This document shows, in pieces, positions 1 through 9,378 of a stretch of 64,000 nucleotides of DNA. The notes beneath the pieces are model-generated. The model was not told the DNA's origin. It searched no databases and saw nothing but the letters and a program-made list of their open reading frames with translations. Positions within the stretch are counted from its first letter, which is position 1; each line of letters begins with the position of its first letter. The translations under genes were made by a program, and so were the position numbers. Source of the stretch: Sunxiuqinia sp963678245. Its GTDB lineage: Bacteria > Bacteroidota > Bacteroidia > Bacteroidales > Prolixibacteraceae. The stretch is taken from assembly GCA_965140765.1 (NCBI GenBank), contig OZ223308.1, positions 806,001 through 870,000 on the forward strand. Direction: 5' to 3'.

Positions 1-452
1 CTAATAGAGGGATAGTCTCCTTTTTTCAAATTGAGAAGGAATTTATCAACAGCCTCAGAGGCTTTCTTTTCAGAGTCGGACATTACTTTAAAGCTAAACT
101 CTTTCCAAAAGGGAGATTGAACATTTGGGAATCCATCAAGCCTGGTCAAGTCAACATCGTGTTGAATTAGTTGATTGGCGATTACAATATCTCCAATATT
201 CAGATGAGCTTGAATAGAACCCGCCAAGCCAATAAAAACCAGTTGATCCACTTTGTAATGGTTTATAAGTGTCGTGGCAGTGGTTGCTGCGGCAACTTTT
301 CCCCAGCCCGACAGGCACATCACCACTTCTTTGTCATGAATAGTGCCTGAATAAAATTCCCTCGACCCGAATTGCTCCGATTTTAAGTCTTTAATGTCTT
401 TTTTTAAGAGGAGGATCTCCTCATGCATAGCTCCAATTATTCCGATTTTCAT
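1..452 (-). CDS. mtnN: 5'-methylthioadenosine/S-adenosylhomocysteine nucleosidase (5' part, runs off the window)
   Basis: The reverse strand reads from an ATG at 452-450 without a stop to the window edge, giving 150 codons. The N-terminus MKIGIIGAMHEEI and the later stretch LVFIGLAGS are typical of the MTA/SAH nucleosidase (Pfs/MtnN) branch of the phosphorylase/nucleosidase family. The family cleaves the glycosidic bond of methylthioadenosine and S-adenosylhomocysteine in the cytoplasm, releasing adenine for methionine salvage. Full-length members have about 230 residues, so roughly the last third is outside the window. It is transcribed divergently from the PUL regulator at 546 and is probably unrelated to it. 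Confidence 0.88.
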   Translation of the reverse strand, partial: MKIGIIGAMHEEILLLKKDIKDLKSEQFGSREFYSGTIHDKEVVMCLSGWGKVAAATTATTLINHYKVDQLVFIGLAGSIQAHLNIGDIVIANQLIQHDVDLTRLDGFPNVQSPFWKEFSFKVMSDSEKKASEAVDKFLLNLKKGDYPSI

Positions 453-533
453 AATTATCAATTCAAAATTTTGGTAAAAATAGTAGTCTGTTAGGTTATA
501 AAACATTACCAATGGCAAAAAAATCGTTTTTAC

Positions 534-541
534 TATATTTG
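534..541 (+). promoter_or_regulatory. Possible -7 element (TATATTTG) directly in front of the regulator start codon
   Basis: TATATTTG fits the Bacteroidota -7 consensus TAnnTTTG and lies only four bases before the ATG at 546. A start about 7 bases downstream of the element would place the mRNA 5' end at or inside the start codon, implying a leaderless transcript. No clear TTTG -33 element is seen at the expected distance, so this may be chance. Confidence 0.3.
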
Positions 542-545
542 TTTT

Positions 546-3452
546 ATGCGCTTAGTTCAGTTTAAATACTTTTTTCTTGTGGTATCGCTTTTTATGAGCA
601 TACTCTCCTACGGCCAATTAAAAGATATTGGGGTTCCTGATATTCGAAATTTTACAAAACAGTCCTATGAGGCAGGAACGCAGAATTGGCAAGTAGAAAA
701 AGGGAAAAACGATTTCATCTATTTTGCCAATAACGACGGCTTGTTGGAGTTTGATGGTAATCACTGGCAATTGTATGATTTGCCGAATCAATCCATTGTT
801 CGGTCACTTGCTATTGACGAAAATGGACGCATTTATTTGGGGCAGCAAAACGATTTTGGTTATATGGAGCCTGGAGTTGATGGAAAACTTCGATACCATT
901 CCTTATTGGAGCTAGTGCCAGCTGAAGCCCGTAATTTTGAAGAAGTATGGCGCATTCACCTCACAAGTTTTGGTGTTGTATTTCAATCCTATACTTATCT
1001 TTTTATTTATCGGAATGAACAGATGTCAATGGTTGAATTGCCAAATCGACTTCGATTTTCGTTTTACGTCAATGGTCAATTATGGGTTCAAGATGAGCTT
1101 GAAGGAATAAGGGAGTATCGGCAAGGACATTTTTTTGATCTTCCCGGACTTGAATTGTTGAAGGATAAAGAAGTCTGGACCATCTTGCCTATTTTTAATA
1201 ACCGCCTTTTGATTGGAACTGCAAATCATGGTGTTTTTACTTATGATGGTGCAAAGCTTGTGCCCTGGACAGGGGCTGCCAATCAGTTCTTAAAGTCTAA
1301 CCAAATCTTTTCGGCTACTCGTTTCATGGACGCATACTACGCATTTGGAACCATACAAAATGGATTGTTGATTACTGATGAAACCGGAACGATAATCCAA
1401 CATATCAATAAGAAAAAAGGCCTCCAGAATAATACAATCCTCAGTGTTGGTATGGATCAGGATAAAAATCTTTGGCTAGGGCTTGATAACGGGATTGACT
1501 ACGTTGATGTTAGTTCGCCTTTTACCTTTATATATGATGAGGAAGGACTTGGAGCTACGTACACAACGTTAGTTTATGAGGGTAAGTTATATGTTGGAAC
1601 CAATCATGGTCTTTTCGTAAAAGACTGGCCGGAAGAAGTTGATCTAAACCCAGAGGGGTTTAGGTTAATTCCAAATACGGTGGGGCAGGTTTGGTGTCTG
1701 GAGGTTTATCAGGAGGTGATTTTATGTGGACATAATAATGGGACTTATGTTATTGAGGGAGAACAAGCGAAACTAGTGTCAAATGTAAATGGGGCCTGGA
1801 CATTCCTCGAACTGAAGGATCAGGATAATTATTTGATTGGTGGAAATTACAATGGCCTGACTCTTTTCAAAAAGGACAATGATCATCAATCGTGGGAACT
1901 AGTTGATCAAATTAAAGGGTTTTCAGAATCATCGAAATTAATTGAGCAGGACAAAAATGGTGATATCTGGATGAGTCACGGGTTTAAAGGCGTCTTTCGT
2001 ATTCGCTTGAGCCAGCAGCTAGACAGTGTTGTTCATTACGACTTTTTTAATTCAAATGATGGTTTTCCTTCAAATATTTATTTAAACTTGATGACGGTTG
2101 ATGATGATATTGTTTTCACCTCACCTAATGGTATTTACGAGTACGATGCGGCTCTAAATCGATTTGAGCGATCGGAATATTACAACAGCATTTTCAAAGA
2201 GCAGAAAGACATCGATTACATTAAGGAAGATCAGTTTGGAAATATCTGGTTTGTGGGAGGAACTGTCCCTGGTGTTTTAAGGTTTCAGGAAGATGGTACT
2301 TATAATAAAGTAATCGGTCCTTTTGAGAAGTTATCGGGACATATTATCTCTGGATTTCAACATATTGAGATTGTTGATCGCCAGAATACATTTATTACGC
2401 TTGTTGATGGTTTGGCACATTACAGGCCAAGTTACCAGGCAAATCAAGAAGAAATATTTAATGTTTTTATTCGAGATGTTACCAATTTGCATAGTGGTAA
2501 AACGTTTAATCCTTCGCTGATGTCAACTGATATTTCTGAGGATTCACTGATATTTCAGTATAAAGGCAATAATCTGGAATTTACATATTCTTGTCCCGAT
2601 TACAATAGCTTTAACAATACAGAGTTTAGTTATTTTCTTGAAAACTATAGCAACGAGTGGTCAGAGTGGTCAGAAGAGTCGAGTTGTGAGTTTATGAATT
2701 TACGCGAGGGAGACTATGTTTTTAAAGTGAAAGCAATGGATCCTTTTCGATTGGAAACCGAAACTGCCAGCTTTGCATTTTATATTAAGCCTCCGTGGTA
2801 TCGATCAATAGTTGCATTTACCTTTTATACCATGTTTGGACTTGGCCTAATTGGGCTTGCAATTTGGTATATGTACTACCGAATGCGGATTTCGAAACGG
2901 AAAGAACGTTTAAAAAACCTTCAGGAACACCGGAAGCAATTGCAAGAATATCAGCGTGAGGCATTAATTTCTGAAAAGGAAATTGTCAAACTTCGTAATG
3001 AGAAGCTTCGCGGAAAAATGAGACACCTGGACAAGGAATTGGCTAATCAAACTATGAGTCTTGTTCAGAAAAATAAATTCATGGCAAGGTTGAAAAAGGA
3101 ACTGAAAGGTTTGCAAAACCAAGCTGAGGATAGTGCTATAAAATCGAAGGTTAGCATGATCATTAACCGAATTGATAAGGAGTTCGATAATAAAAAGCAA
3201 CTTGAACTGTTTGAAACCTACTTTGACGAAGTACACGAAGATTTTTTTAACCGCCTCAATGAAAGATATCCCACATTAACTCCACGTGAGCAAAAGCTGT
3301 GTGCTTACATTAAAATGAATATTCCTACAAAGGAAATTGCTGCCCTGCAAAACATTTCTACTCGTGGAATAGAAATCAGCCGTTATCGTTTACGGAAAAA
3401 GTTAGATTTAGATCGAGAAACCAATTTAGGAGCGTTTATTTCCAATATTTAA
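546..3452 (+). CDS. PUL regulator: periplasmic propeller sensor, Y_Y_Y domain, TM helix and LuxR-type HTH
   Basis: 968 residues. A signal-like N-terminus (1-24, ending SYGQ) is followed by a long region of two-component-regulator propeller repeats (about 30-640, blocks such as NLWLGLDNGI and DIWMSHGFKG), a Y_Y_Y (triple tyrosine) domain at about 672-745, one transmembrane helix at about 753-775, a charged coiled coil at about 780-900 and a C-terminal LuxR-type helix-turn-helix (about 910-968, LTPREQKLCAYIKM). There is no histidine kinase or receiver domain, so the signal must pass directly from the periplasmic sensor to the cytoplasmic DNA-binding domain, as in SusR-like one-component regulators. 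Position immediately upstream of susC indicates control of the glucan locus; the ligand is inferred to be a beta-1,3-glucan oligosaccharide. Confidence 0.85.
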   Translation: MRLVQFKYFFLVVSLFMSILSYGQLKDIGVPDIRNFTKQSYEAGTQNWQVEKGKNDFIYFANNDGLLEFDGNHWQLYDLPNQSIVRSLAIDENGRIYLGQQNDFGYMEPGVDGKLRYHSLLELVPAEARNFEEVWRIHLTSFGVVFQSYTYLFIYRNEQMSMVELPNRLRFSFYVNGQLWVQDELEGIREYRQGHFFDLPGLELLKDKEVWTILPIFNNRLLIGTANHGVFTYDGAKLVPWTGAANQFLKSNQIFSATRFMDAYYAFGTIQNGLLITDETGTIIQHINKKKGLQNNTILSVGMDQDKNLWLGLDNGIDYVDVSSPFTFIYDEEGLGATYTTLVYEGKLYVGTNHGLFVKDWPEEVDLNPEGFRLIPNTVGQVWCLEVYQEVILCGHNNGTYVIEGEQAKLVSNVNGAWTFLELKDQDNYLIGGNYNGLTLFKKDNDHQSWELVDQIKGFSESSKLIEQDKNGDIWMSHGFKGVFRIRLSQQLDSVVHYDFFNSNDGFPSNIYLNLMTVDDDIVFTSPNGIYEYDAALNRFERSEYYNSIFKEQKDIDYIKEDQFGNIWFVGGTVPGVLRFQEDGTYNKVIGPFEKLSGHIISGFQHIEIVDRQNTFITLVDGLAHYRPSYQANQEEIFNVFIRDVTNLHSGKTFNPSLMSTDISEDSLIFQYKGNNLEFTYSCPDYNSFNNTEFSYFLENYSNEWSEWSEESSCEFMNLREGDYVFKVKAMDPFRLETETASFAFYIKPPWYRSIVAFTFYTMFGLGLIGLAIWYMYYRMRISKRKERLKNLQEHRKQLQEYQREALISEKEIVKLRNEKLRGKMRHLDKELANQTMSLVQKNKFMARLKKELKGLQNQAEDSAIKSKVSMIINRIDKEFDNKKQLELFETYFDEVHEDFFNRLNERYPTLTPREQKLCAYIKMNIPTKEIAALQNISTRGIEISRYRLRKKLDLDRETNLGAFISNI

Positions 3453-3545
3453 CCATCCTGTTGTATAGCATATTGTTTCATGATGTATCTGAAAACACCA
3501 TTTGGTTTTTTTTAATATTCTGTTATATAATATTTTAAGATTCAA

Positions 3546-3593
3546 GTGTAGTATTTTTGTTGTGGTATGAAATACCTTTGTGTAGTATTATTG
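3546..3593 (+). promoter_or_regulatory. susC control region: two 14-bp direct repeats around a dyad and a -7-like element
   Basis: GTGTAGTATTtTTG at 3546-3559 recurs as GTGTAGTATTaTTG at 3580-3593, 13 of 14 bases identical and 34 bp apart (about three helical turns). Between them lie the dyad GGTAT-GAA-ATACC (3564-3576) and TACCTTTG (3573-3580), a match to the Bacteroidota -7 element TAnnTTTG. A second match, TATTTTTG, overlaps the first repeat (3552-3559). The arrangement looks like an operator pair for the regulator encoded upstream; binding itself is inference. Confidence 0.5.
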
Positions 3594-3687
3594 AAGTACA
3601 TAATATTTTGGCTGTCCTGTTTGCGAAATACATATTTGACTCAAAATTAATTTGTGGAAAGATTATTTGCTACTTAAAACTTAACGC

Positions 3688-6600
3688 ATGAAACGAATCT
3701 TATTTATTTTATTCTGTTCTTTCTTTAGCTTGAGTTTATTTGCCCAGGAAGTATCCGTTACGGGTAATGTAACTGCGAAGGAAGATGGACAACCCCTGCC
3801 GGGTGTGTCTGTTGTTATCCAAGGAACAACCACAGGTACAATTACCGATTTCGATGGTAATTATACGCTTGAGGTTCCATCCTCTGGAACCTTGGTGTTT
3901 TCGTACATTGGTATGAAAAGTCAAACCTTATCCGTAGACGGAAGGTCTAGTATTAATGTTGTGCTTTCTGAAGACTATACGGATCTCGATGAGGTTGTTG
4001 TGGTTGGTTATGGAGTACAAAAGAAAAGTGTTGTAACCGCAGCAATTAGCAGCGTGTCTTCTGAGGAGATGGAAAATTCAACCCCAACTCGGATTGAAGA
4101 TGTTATGAAAGGACGTGTTTCCGGAGTCCAAATCACACAAAGTTCCGGCCAACCGGGATCTGACTCGAAAGTCAGAATTCGTGGTATTGGTACCATTAAC
4201 AATAGTGAACCTCTTTATATTGTCGACGGAATGGCTGTTGGCGGTGGTATTAGCTATTTAAATCCATCTGATATTGAATCTGTTGAAGTGCTGAAAGATG
4301 CTGCTTCTGCAGCCGTGTATGGAGCAAGGGCTGCCAACGGGGTTATTTTGGTGACAACAAAAAAAGGTAAATCTGGCAAGGCGTCTATTAATTACGACTT
4401 TTCTTATGGGGTGCAAAATCCCTGGAAAAAGAAATCAGTGCTGAATGCCAAAGAGTACATGATGATTATGAACGAGGGGGAGTTGAATGACAATAAAGCG
4501 CCTCGTTATTCTGCCGACCAAATTGCCAATGCTGGTTCTGGAACCGATTGGCAAGACGAAACTTTTAACTATGACGCTCCTGTACAATCACATCAAATCA
4601 GTATCAATGGAGGTAGTGATAATGTGACTTATTTTTTGTCTTTTGGGTATCTAAACCAAGAAGGTATCGTTGGAGGAGATTATGGTCGTTCAAATTATGA
4701 GCGTTATAGTATTCGCTCAAATACAACGTACAATGTTTTTGAGGCTGATCGTTCCTTCCTGAATAAAGTAAAAGTAGGGGTGAACGCAGGGTACTCGCGT
4801 GTTTTATCTAGTGGTATTGAAACTAATTCAGAGTATGGTTCCATTTTAGGAAGTGCTCTCACGTTCAATCCGCTTGTTCCGGTTTATGCTGAAGATCCTG
4901 ATGCTGTTTTGGCTGCTCATCCAAACGCAGTGACTGATGAAAACGGGAATGTATTTTCAATTCCGCCAGCAGGATTTCAGGAAATTGCCAACCCGGTAGC
5001 TATGTTGAATGCACCTACCGGAGGTGAAAATAATGAAGATAAGTTCGTCTCTTCCTTTTGGGGAGAAATCAATGTGGTTGAGGGTTTGAAACTCAAATCA
5101 AGCTACGGAGTAGATCTGGCTTTCTGGGGAGCAGATGGTTACGAATTTGAGCACTTTTTGGCAACACAGGGAAAAGATCTGACACAAAGCCATGTCTACT
5201 CAAATATGCATCGTGGTTTTGCTTGGCAGCTTGAAAATACGCTGACCTACACCAAGAAAATTAATGAGAAACACAATTTTACAATTCTGTTAGGGCAGTC
5301 AGCTCAGGAATATAAAGTTCGTCACTTGTATGGTGATGACTACGATTTATTAGAAAGCGATCCAAGAAAAGCGAACATTGACTATGCTATTGCTCCTCCT
5401 ACTGAAGGTCGCGTAGCTGGTGGAACCGACGGTTTCTCCAACGAAACGCTGGCTTCTTACTTTGGTCGTTTAGATTATAACTTTGATGAAAAGTACATTT
5501 TGCAGGCTACCATTCGCCGTGATGGGTCTTCCTCATTCGGACCCAACAACAAATGGGCTATTTTCCCTTCATTCTCCGTGGGGTGGAACGTACTCAACGA
5601 AGCATTTATGGAAAACGTACCACAGTGGTTTAATTACCTTAAGCTTAGAGCTAGCTGGGGTACCAATGGAAACAACCGTATTGGTAACTTTGCCTATACC
5701 AGCTTGATGGACGGAAACCAGAACTATTATTTCGGAACGGATGACGATATGTACATGCAGTACGGTAGCAGTCCTTCGCAATTGGCAAATCCCGATGTAA
5801 AATGGGAAGAATCAGAACAAATTGATATTGGTTTCGATACCCGTTTTTTTAACAGTGCGTTGTCCTTTGGTTTTGATTACTTCAAGAAGACAACCAATGG
5901 GATGTTAAATAAAAAACCAATTCCTGGTTATGTTGGAAAAGGTGCTCCTTGGGCTAACCTTGGAGATATGGAGAACAGTGGTTTGGAGTTTGAATTAGGT
6001 TATCGTGGAAGTTCAGGTGACTTCAGCTACAACATCTCAGCAAATGCTACTTACCTGAAAAACAAACTCATTAGCCTAGGTAACGATTCGGGAGAAAATA
6101 TTTACGAATCCGCTGGGGCGTCAGGTGTTGGAAGTTATGTGAAAGGGATGAATGGCGAAGTATTTCCTTACTTCTATGGTTATGAAACCGATGGCCTGCT
6201 TCAGAATCAAGCAGAAGCAGACGAATATAATGCAGCTTATGGCGAAAGTGCAATGCCTGGCGATGTGCGGTTTGTTGATCTCAATGACGATGATGCTATT
6301 ACCGACGACGATAAAACAAAGATTGGAAAAGGAATGCCCGACTGGACTTATGGTTTTACAGTGGGTGCTGAATGGAAGCAGTTTGACTTCAATATGTTTT
6401 GGCAAGGATCTTTAGGAAACGACATCTTTGACTTCTCGCAGCGTGGTGATATCCCTGCGATGAACCGTCCAAGCTGGATTCTGGATCGCTGGACTGGCGA
6501 AGGAACTTCAAATTCAATTCCTCGCATAACCAATTTAAACAATAACCGGAACTGGAGATCATCTGATTTATATATCAAAGATGGTTCTTATGCACGCTTG

Positions 6601-6822
6601 AAAAATATTCAACTCGGTTATTCTTTGCCAAAGGCATTATTGCAAAAAGCATCGATTTCACGTCTGCGCGTATTTGTTTCGGCGGAGAACCTTTTGACGA
6701 TAACTGATTACGATGGTTTCGATCCTGAAGTTGCCTCTGGCGGCTATACAACAATTGGTATTGACCGGGGAATCTATCCTCAATCAAGAACAATTAACAT
6801 TGGAGCTAATATTACTTTTTAA
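3688..6822 (+). CDS. SusC/RagA-type TonB-linked outer-membrane transporter
   Basis: 1044 residues. Signal peptide (1-19, ending LFAQ), carboxypeptidase-regulatory-like domain (about 22-100, with GVSVVIQGTTTGTITDFDGNY), a TonB-box-like stretch (DEVVVVGYG), plug domain (about 110-225, with VRIRGIGTINNSEPLYIVDG and VEVLKDAASAAVYGARAANGV) and a 22-strand-type beta-barrel ending in NIGANITF. SusC proteins import oligosaccharides through the outer membrane using TonB energy, capped by SusD. The gene is followed 21 bases later by susD. The surrounding GH16, GH128, GH5 and GH3 genes point to beta-1,3-glucan oligosaccharides as substrate (inference). Confidence 0.95.
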   Translation: MKRILFILFCSFFSLSLFAQEVSVTGNVTAKEDGQPLPGVSVVIQGTTTGTITDFDGNYTLEVPSSGTLVFSYIGMKSQTLSVDGRSSINVVLSEDYTDLDEVVVVGYGVQKKSVVTAAISSVSSEEMENSTPTRIEDVMKGRVSGVQITQSSGQPGSDSKVRIRGIGTINNSEPLYIVDGMAVGGGISYLNPSDIESVEVLKDAASAAVYGARAANGVILVTTKKGKSGKASINYDFSYGVQNPWKKKSVLNAKEYMMIMNEGELNDNKAPRYSADQIANAGSGTDWQDETFNYDAPVQSHQISINGGSDNVTYFLSFGYLNQEGIVGGDYGRSNYERYSIRSNTTYNVFEADRSFLNKVKVGVNAGYSRVLSSGIETNSEYGSILGSALTFNPLVPVYAEDPDAVLAAHPNAVTDENGNVFSIPPAGFQEIANPVAMLNAPTGGENNEDKFVSSFWGEINVVEGLKLKSSYGVDLAFWGADGYEFEHFLATQGKDLTQSHVYSNMHRGFAWQLENTLTYTKKINEKHNFTILLGQSAQEYKVRHLYGDDYDLLESDPRKANIDYAIAPPTEGRVAGGTDGFSNETLASYFGRLDYNFDEKYILQATIRRDGSSSFGPNNKWAIFPSFSVGWNVLNEAFMENVPQWFNYLKLRASWGTNGNNRIGNFAYTSLMDGNQNYYFGTDDDMYMQYGSSPSQLANPDVKWEESEQIDIGFDTRFFNSALSFGFDYFKKTTNGMLNKKPIPGYVGKGAPWANLGDMENSGLEFELGYRGSSGDFSYNISANATYLKNKLISLGNDSGENIYESAGASGVGSYVKGMNGEVFPYFYGYETDGLLQNQAEADEYNAAYGESAMPGDVRFVDLNDDDAITDDDKTKIGKGMPDWTYGFTVGAEWKQFDFNMFWQGSLGNDIFDFSQRGDIPAMNRPSWILDRWTGEGTSNSIPRITNLNNNRNWRSSDLYIKDGSYARLKNIQLGYSLPKALLQKASISRLRVFVSAENLLTITDYDGFDPEVASGGYTTIGIDRGIYPQSRTINIGANITF

Positions 6823-6843
6823 TCAATAAAAACAGAAGAAGTT

Positions 6844-8373
6844 ATGAATAAATATATTAAAGCAATAGTCTTTATTGCGATATTGGGATTTACATCGTGC
6901 ACGGATGATTTCCTTACAAATTATCCGACTGCTTCTCAGGCGTCAGGAGGAACAGCAACTGAGGGTGCGATTTTATCAAACTTAGGTTCATGTTACCAGG
7001 TTCTACTGTTCGATAGTTATGCAAACAATAACTACAATAGTATCGTTCTGATGTCTGACCTCCGCTCAGATGATATCTTCAAAGGTGGCGGTGACGCTGG
7101 TGACCAAGGACAACTGTACCGCTTGTCGCAGCTGGATGCTACTCCGACCGAACTACCCGAAGGCCTTTGGACAATTTACTATAACGCATTGGCCCGTTGT
7201 AATAATGCCATTTCTGCATGCGAAAATGCGGTAGGCGTTGATGAAGCTAGTCTGGCTCAGTACAATGCCGAAGCTCATTTCCTGCGTGCCTATTACGTGC
7301 ATTGGCTGTGGAAATTCTGGGGTAATATTCCTTATTTCGAAGAGGATTTGGTTGAACCTTATTTTGCTCGTCAATATACTGCAGATGAAATTTACGCTGA
7401 AATTATAGCCGATGTCGATTTTGCATTAGAAGGTGATAAGCTGCCAATGAGTGTTTCTGGTGCTGACCAAGGCCGGGCGACTAAAGCTGCTGCTATGCTG
7501 CTGAAAGCCCGTGTTGTGATGTATCAAAACGATGAGTCAAAGTACGCTGAAGTATTGGCCGACATGAATGCAATTTATGAAAGTGGTGAATATAGCTTAC
7601 CTGACTTCGCATCTATTTGGACCAGAGAAGGCGAGTTTGGTGCCGGATCTATTTTGGAAGCAAATCATCTTCCAGGTGAATATGGCGGTAAAACATGGGC
7701 CGATGGTTGGACTGGTTTCGGAACTAACTTGCCTGCTTTTATCTCACCAAACGGATTGAGTGGAGCAGACCAGTTAAGTGGCTTGTCAGTTTTCCAAGGT
7801 GGCTGGGGTTTCGGACCTGCACGTTCTGAGTTAGTCGATATTTTTGAAGATGGAGATGAGCGACTGGCTACTTCAATCAATCATTTTGCTGATGGAACCT
7901 ATACGGCACGTTTTCAGAATACCGGTTATTTTATGGGCAAATATGCTGCTCGCAAAGGCTATAATGAGCCACCGGGTGATGTTGACCTGAACTACGAAAA
8001 CAACCTGCGGATCTTCCGTTATGCAGAGGTCTTGCTAAATGCTGCTGAATTAATCGTCATTCATGGCGTGGCTCCTGTGGGACAGTTGACAGCCGAAGTA
8101 GCTATCAACGAAATCAGAGATCGCGCTGGCTTGGATCCTGTAGCACCAACTGCCGAGTTAGTTAAGCTTGAAAGACGTCGTGAGTTTATTGGTGAAGGCA
8201 TGCGTTTTTGGGATTTGGTTCGCTGGGGAGAAGGCAGTACCTTAACGGAAAACCTTCCTGAATATTCTTCAAATCGTACCTGGGAACCTTACAAAAAATA
8301 CCTGCCAATTCCTCAGTCAGAGATCGACAAAACGGAAGGGGAGTTCAAGCTGGTTCAAAATGATGGTTATTAA
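6844..8373 (+). CDS. SusD/RagB-family glycan-binding lipoprotein
   Basis: 509 residues with a lipoprotein signal (lipidated Cys19 in FTSCTDDF; the acidic pair after the cysteine resembles the Bacteroidota surface-export signal). SusD features include the N-terminal helical TPR part (about 40-250, with LARCNNAISACENA and AEAHFLRAYYVHWLWKFWG) and the conserved C-terminal blocks AEVLLNAAELI, INEIRDRAGL, RRREFIGEGMRFWDLVRWG and YLPIPQSEID. It forms the lid of the preceding SusC and binds the incoming oligosaccharide at the cell surface. Its place in the same operon gives it the same presumed substrate. Confidence 0.95.
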   Translation: MNKYIKAIVFIAILGFTSCTDDFLTNYPTASQASGGTATEGAILSNLGSCYQVLLFDSYANNNYNSIVLMSDLRSDDIFKGGGDAGDQGQLYRLSQLDATPTELPEGLWTIYYNALARCNNAISACENAVGVDEASLAQYNAEAHFLRAYYVHWLWKFWGNIPYFEEDLVEPYFARQYTADEIYAEIIADVDFALEGDKLPMSVSGADQGRATKAAAMLLKARVVMYQNDESKYAEVLADMNAIYESGEYSLPDFASIWTREGEFGAGSILEANHLPGEYGGKTWADGWTGFGTNLPAFISPNGLSGADQLSGLSVFQGGWGFGPARSELVDIFEDGDERLATSINHFADGTYTARFQNTGYFMGKYAARKGYNEPPGDVDLNYENNLRIFRYAEVLLNAAELIVIHGVAPVGQLTAEVAINEIRDRAGLDPVAPTAELVKLERRREFIGEGMRFWDLVRWGEGSTLTENLPEYSSNRTWEPYKKYLPIPQSEIDKTEGEFKLVQNDGY

Positions 8374-8397
8374 TATTTTCAATTTAAAGTTAGTAAA

Positions 8398-9228
8398 ATG
8401 AAAAACAAGATATTAATTTTCTTATTCCTTGGATTCTTGGTTACGCTGGTAGCTTGCGAGCCAATGGTGGAAGACGATATAGATTTGGGGGCAACTCCAA
8501 ATATTGAAAGCATAGACTATAAGGTTGCCTTTAATGAAGCTTCTGGAGAAGGAACTTTTGAAGTGGAAAACACAGGAGTTGTTGCTGTTTGGTACTTTCC
8601 AAGTGCAAACCCTGATAATCCAACGATTGTAACGGGAAACAAAATTGTAAGATCGTTTTCAAAACGAGGATCTTATGATGCACAACTGTCTGTTTATAAC
8701 AAAGCTGGTATGTCTGAGAAGACCTCATTCTCTTTTGAGGCTCCGGGAGCGCCGCTTCCTGCCGAAGCAGAACCGTTATTAGATAGAACCTGGATGTGGG
8801 ATAAAGAAACTGCTGGACACATCGGTAATGGTCCCGCAGATGGTAGCGCTGCTTCTTGGTGGGTTGCTGCACCAAATGAACAAGATGCGAAATTATACGA
8901 TGATGAATTGATCTTCCACACCGATGGCTCATACACATTGAACGCTTATGATTTTGTATTGTGTAACGAGGCTGCAGCCCATAATTTTGGAGTTACTGCG
9001 ACTGAAAGTGTTTTGGTTCCTTATACTCAACCCGAAGGGCAAGAATGGTACATCTCCAAAGAAGGTGACAAATTATTCCTGACTTTTGAAGGAGGTGGTT
9101 TCCCAAGTTACATTGCTGGAGACAATTGGGGATCATTGAAATACGAAATCATTGAATTGACAGAAACAACTTTGCATATAAAGGTTGCATTTGACTGGGG
9201 AGCTTTCTTCATGAGATTTAAAGCTTAA
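8398..9228 (+). CDS. Surface lipoprotein with a PKD-like domain, probable glycan-binding protein
   Basis: 276 residues with a lipoprotein signal (Cys20, TLVACEPMVEDD). Residues about 35-115 look like an Ig/PKD fold (GTFEVENTGVVAVWYF, KIVRSFSKRGSYDAQLSVYNKAG). The C-terminal part (about 125-276) has a beta-rich lipocalin- or lectin-like pattern starting with LLDRTWMWDKETAGHIGNG. The position directly after susD is where surface glycan-binding proteins (SGBP/SusE-F analogues) usually sit, so binding of the glucan at the surface is the likely role. No catalytic motif is seen. The start is fixed by the signal peptide. Confidence 0.7.
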   Translation: MKNKILIFLFLGFLVTLVACEPMVEDDIDLGATPNIESIDYKVAFNEASGEGTFEVENTGVVAVWYFPSANPDNPTIVTGNKIVRSFSKRGSYDAQLSVYNKAGMSEKTSFSFEAPGAPLPAEAEPLLDRTWMWDKETAGHIGNGPADGSAASWWVAAPNEQDAKLYDDELIFHTDGSYTLNAYDFVLCNEAAAHNFGVTATESVLVPYTQPEGQEWYISKEGDKLFLTFEGGGFPSYIAGDNWGSLKYEIIELTETTLHIKVAFDWGAFFMRFKA

Positions 9229-9327
9229 TAATTTAGAATGGATCACGCTATTTGATGAATTGTGAATTCATTCACAGGAAAATTGAGTCGGCGAAAATTA
9301 ATTAGTTACACTTTGATTATAAATTGA

Positions 9328-9363
9328 AAACCTGCCTGCCCTAATCCGGGGCAGGTTAGGTTT
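9328..9363 (+). terminator. Strong intergenic hairpin between the SGBP and GH3 genes
   Basis: AAACCT-g-CCTGCCC (9328-9341) pairs with GGGCAGG-tt-AGGTTT (9349-9363) around a 7-base loop. The stem is GC-rich and ends in a short T-rich stretch (TTTCTT). It could act as a partial terminator separating the highly expressed susCD/SGBP part from the enzyme genes, or as an mRNA-stabilising structure. Confidence 0.55.
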
Positions 9364-9378
9364 CTTATCCCCTTAAAC

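Noticed and set aside
2413..2428. TTGGCAC followed by a GC about 12 bases on, resembling a sigma-54 promoter
   Set aside because: It lies inside the regulator coding region with no gene starting downstream, and the -12 part (AGGC) fits poorly.
8531..8938. 135-codon open frame on the minus strand
   Set aside because: It lies opposite the SGBP gene, has a low-complexity composition rich in H, Q and L, and no family signature; a shadow frame.
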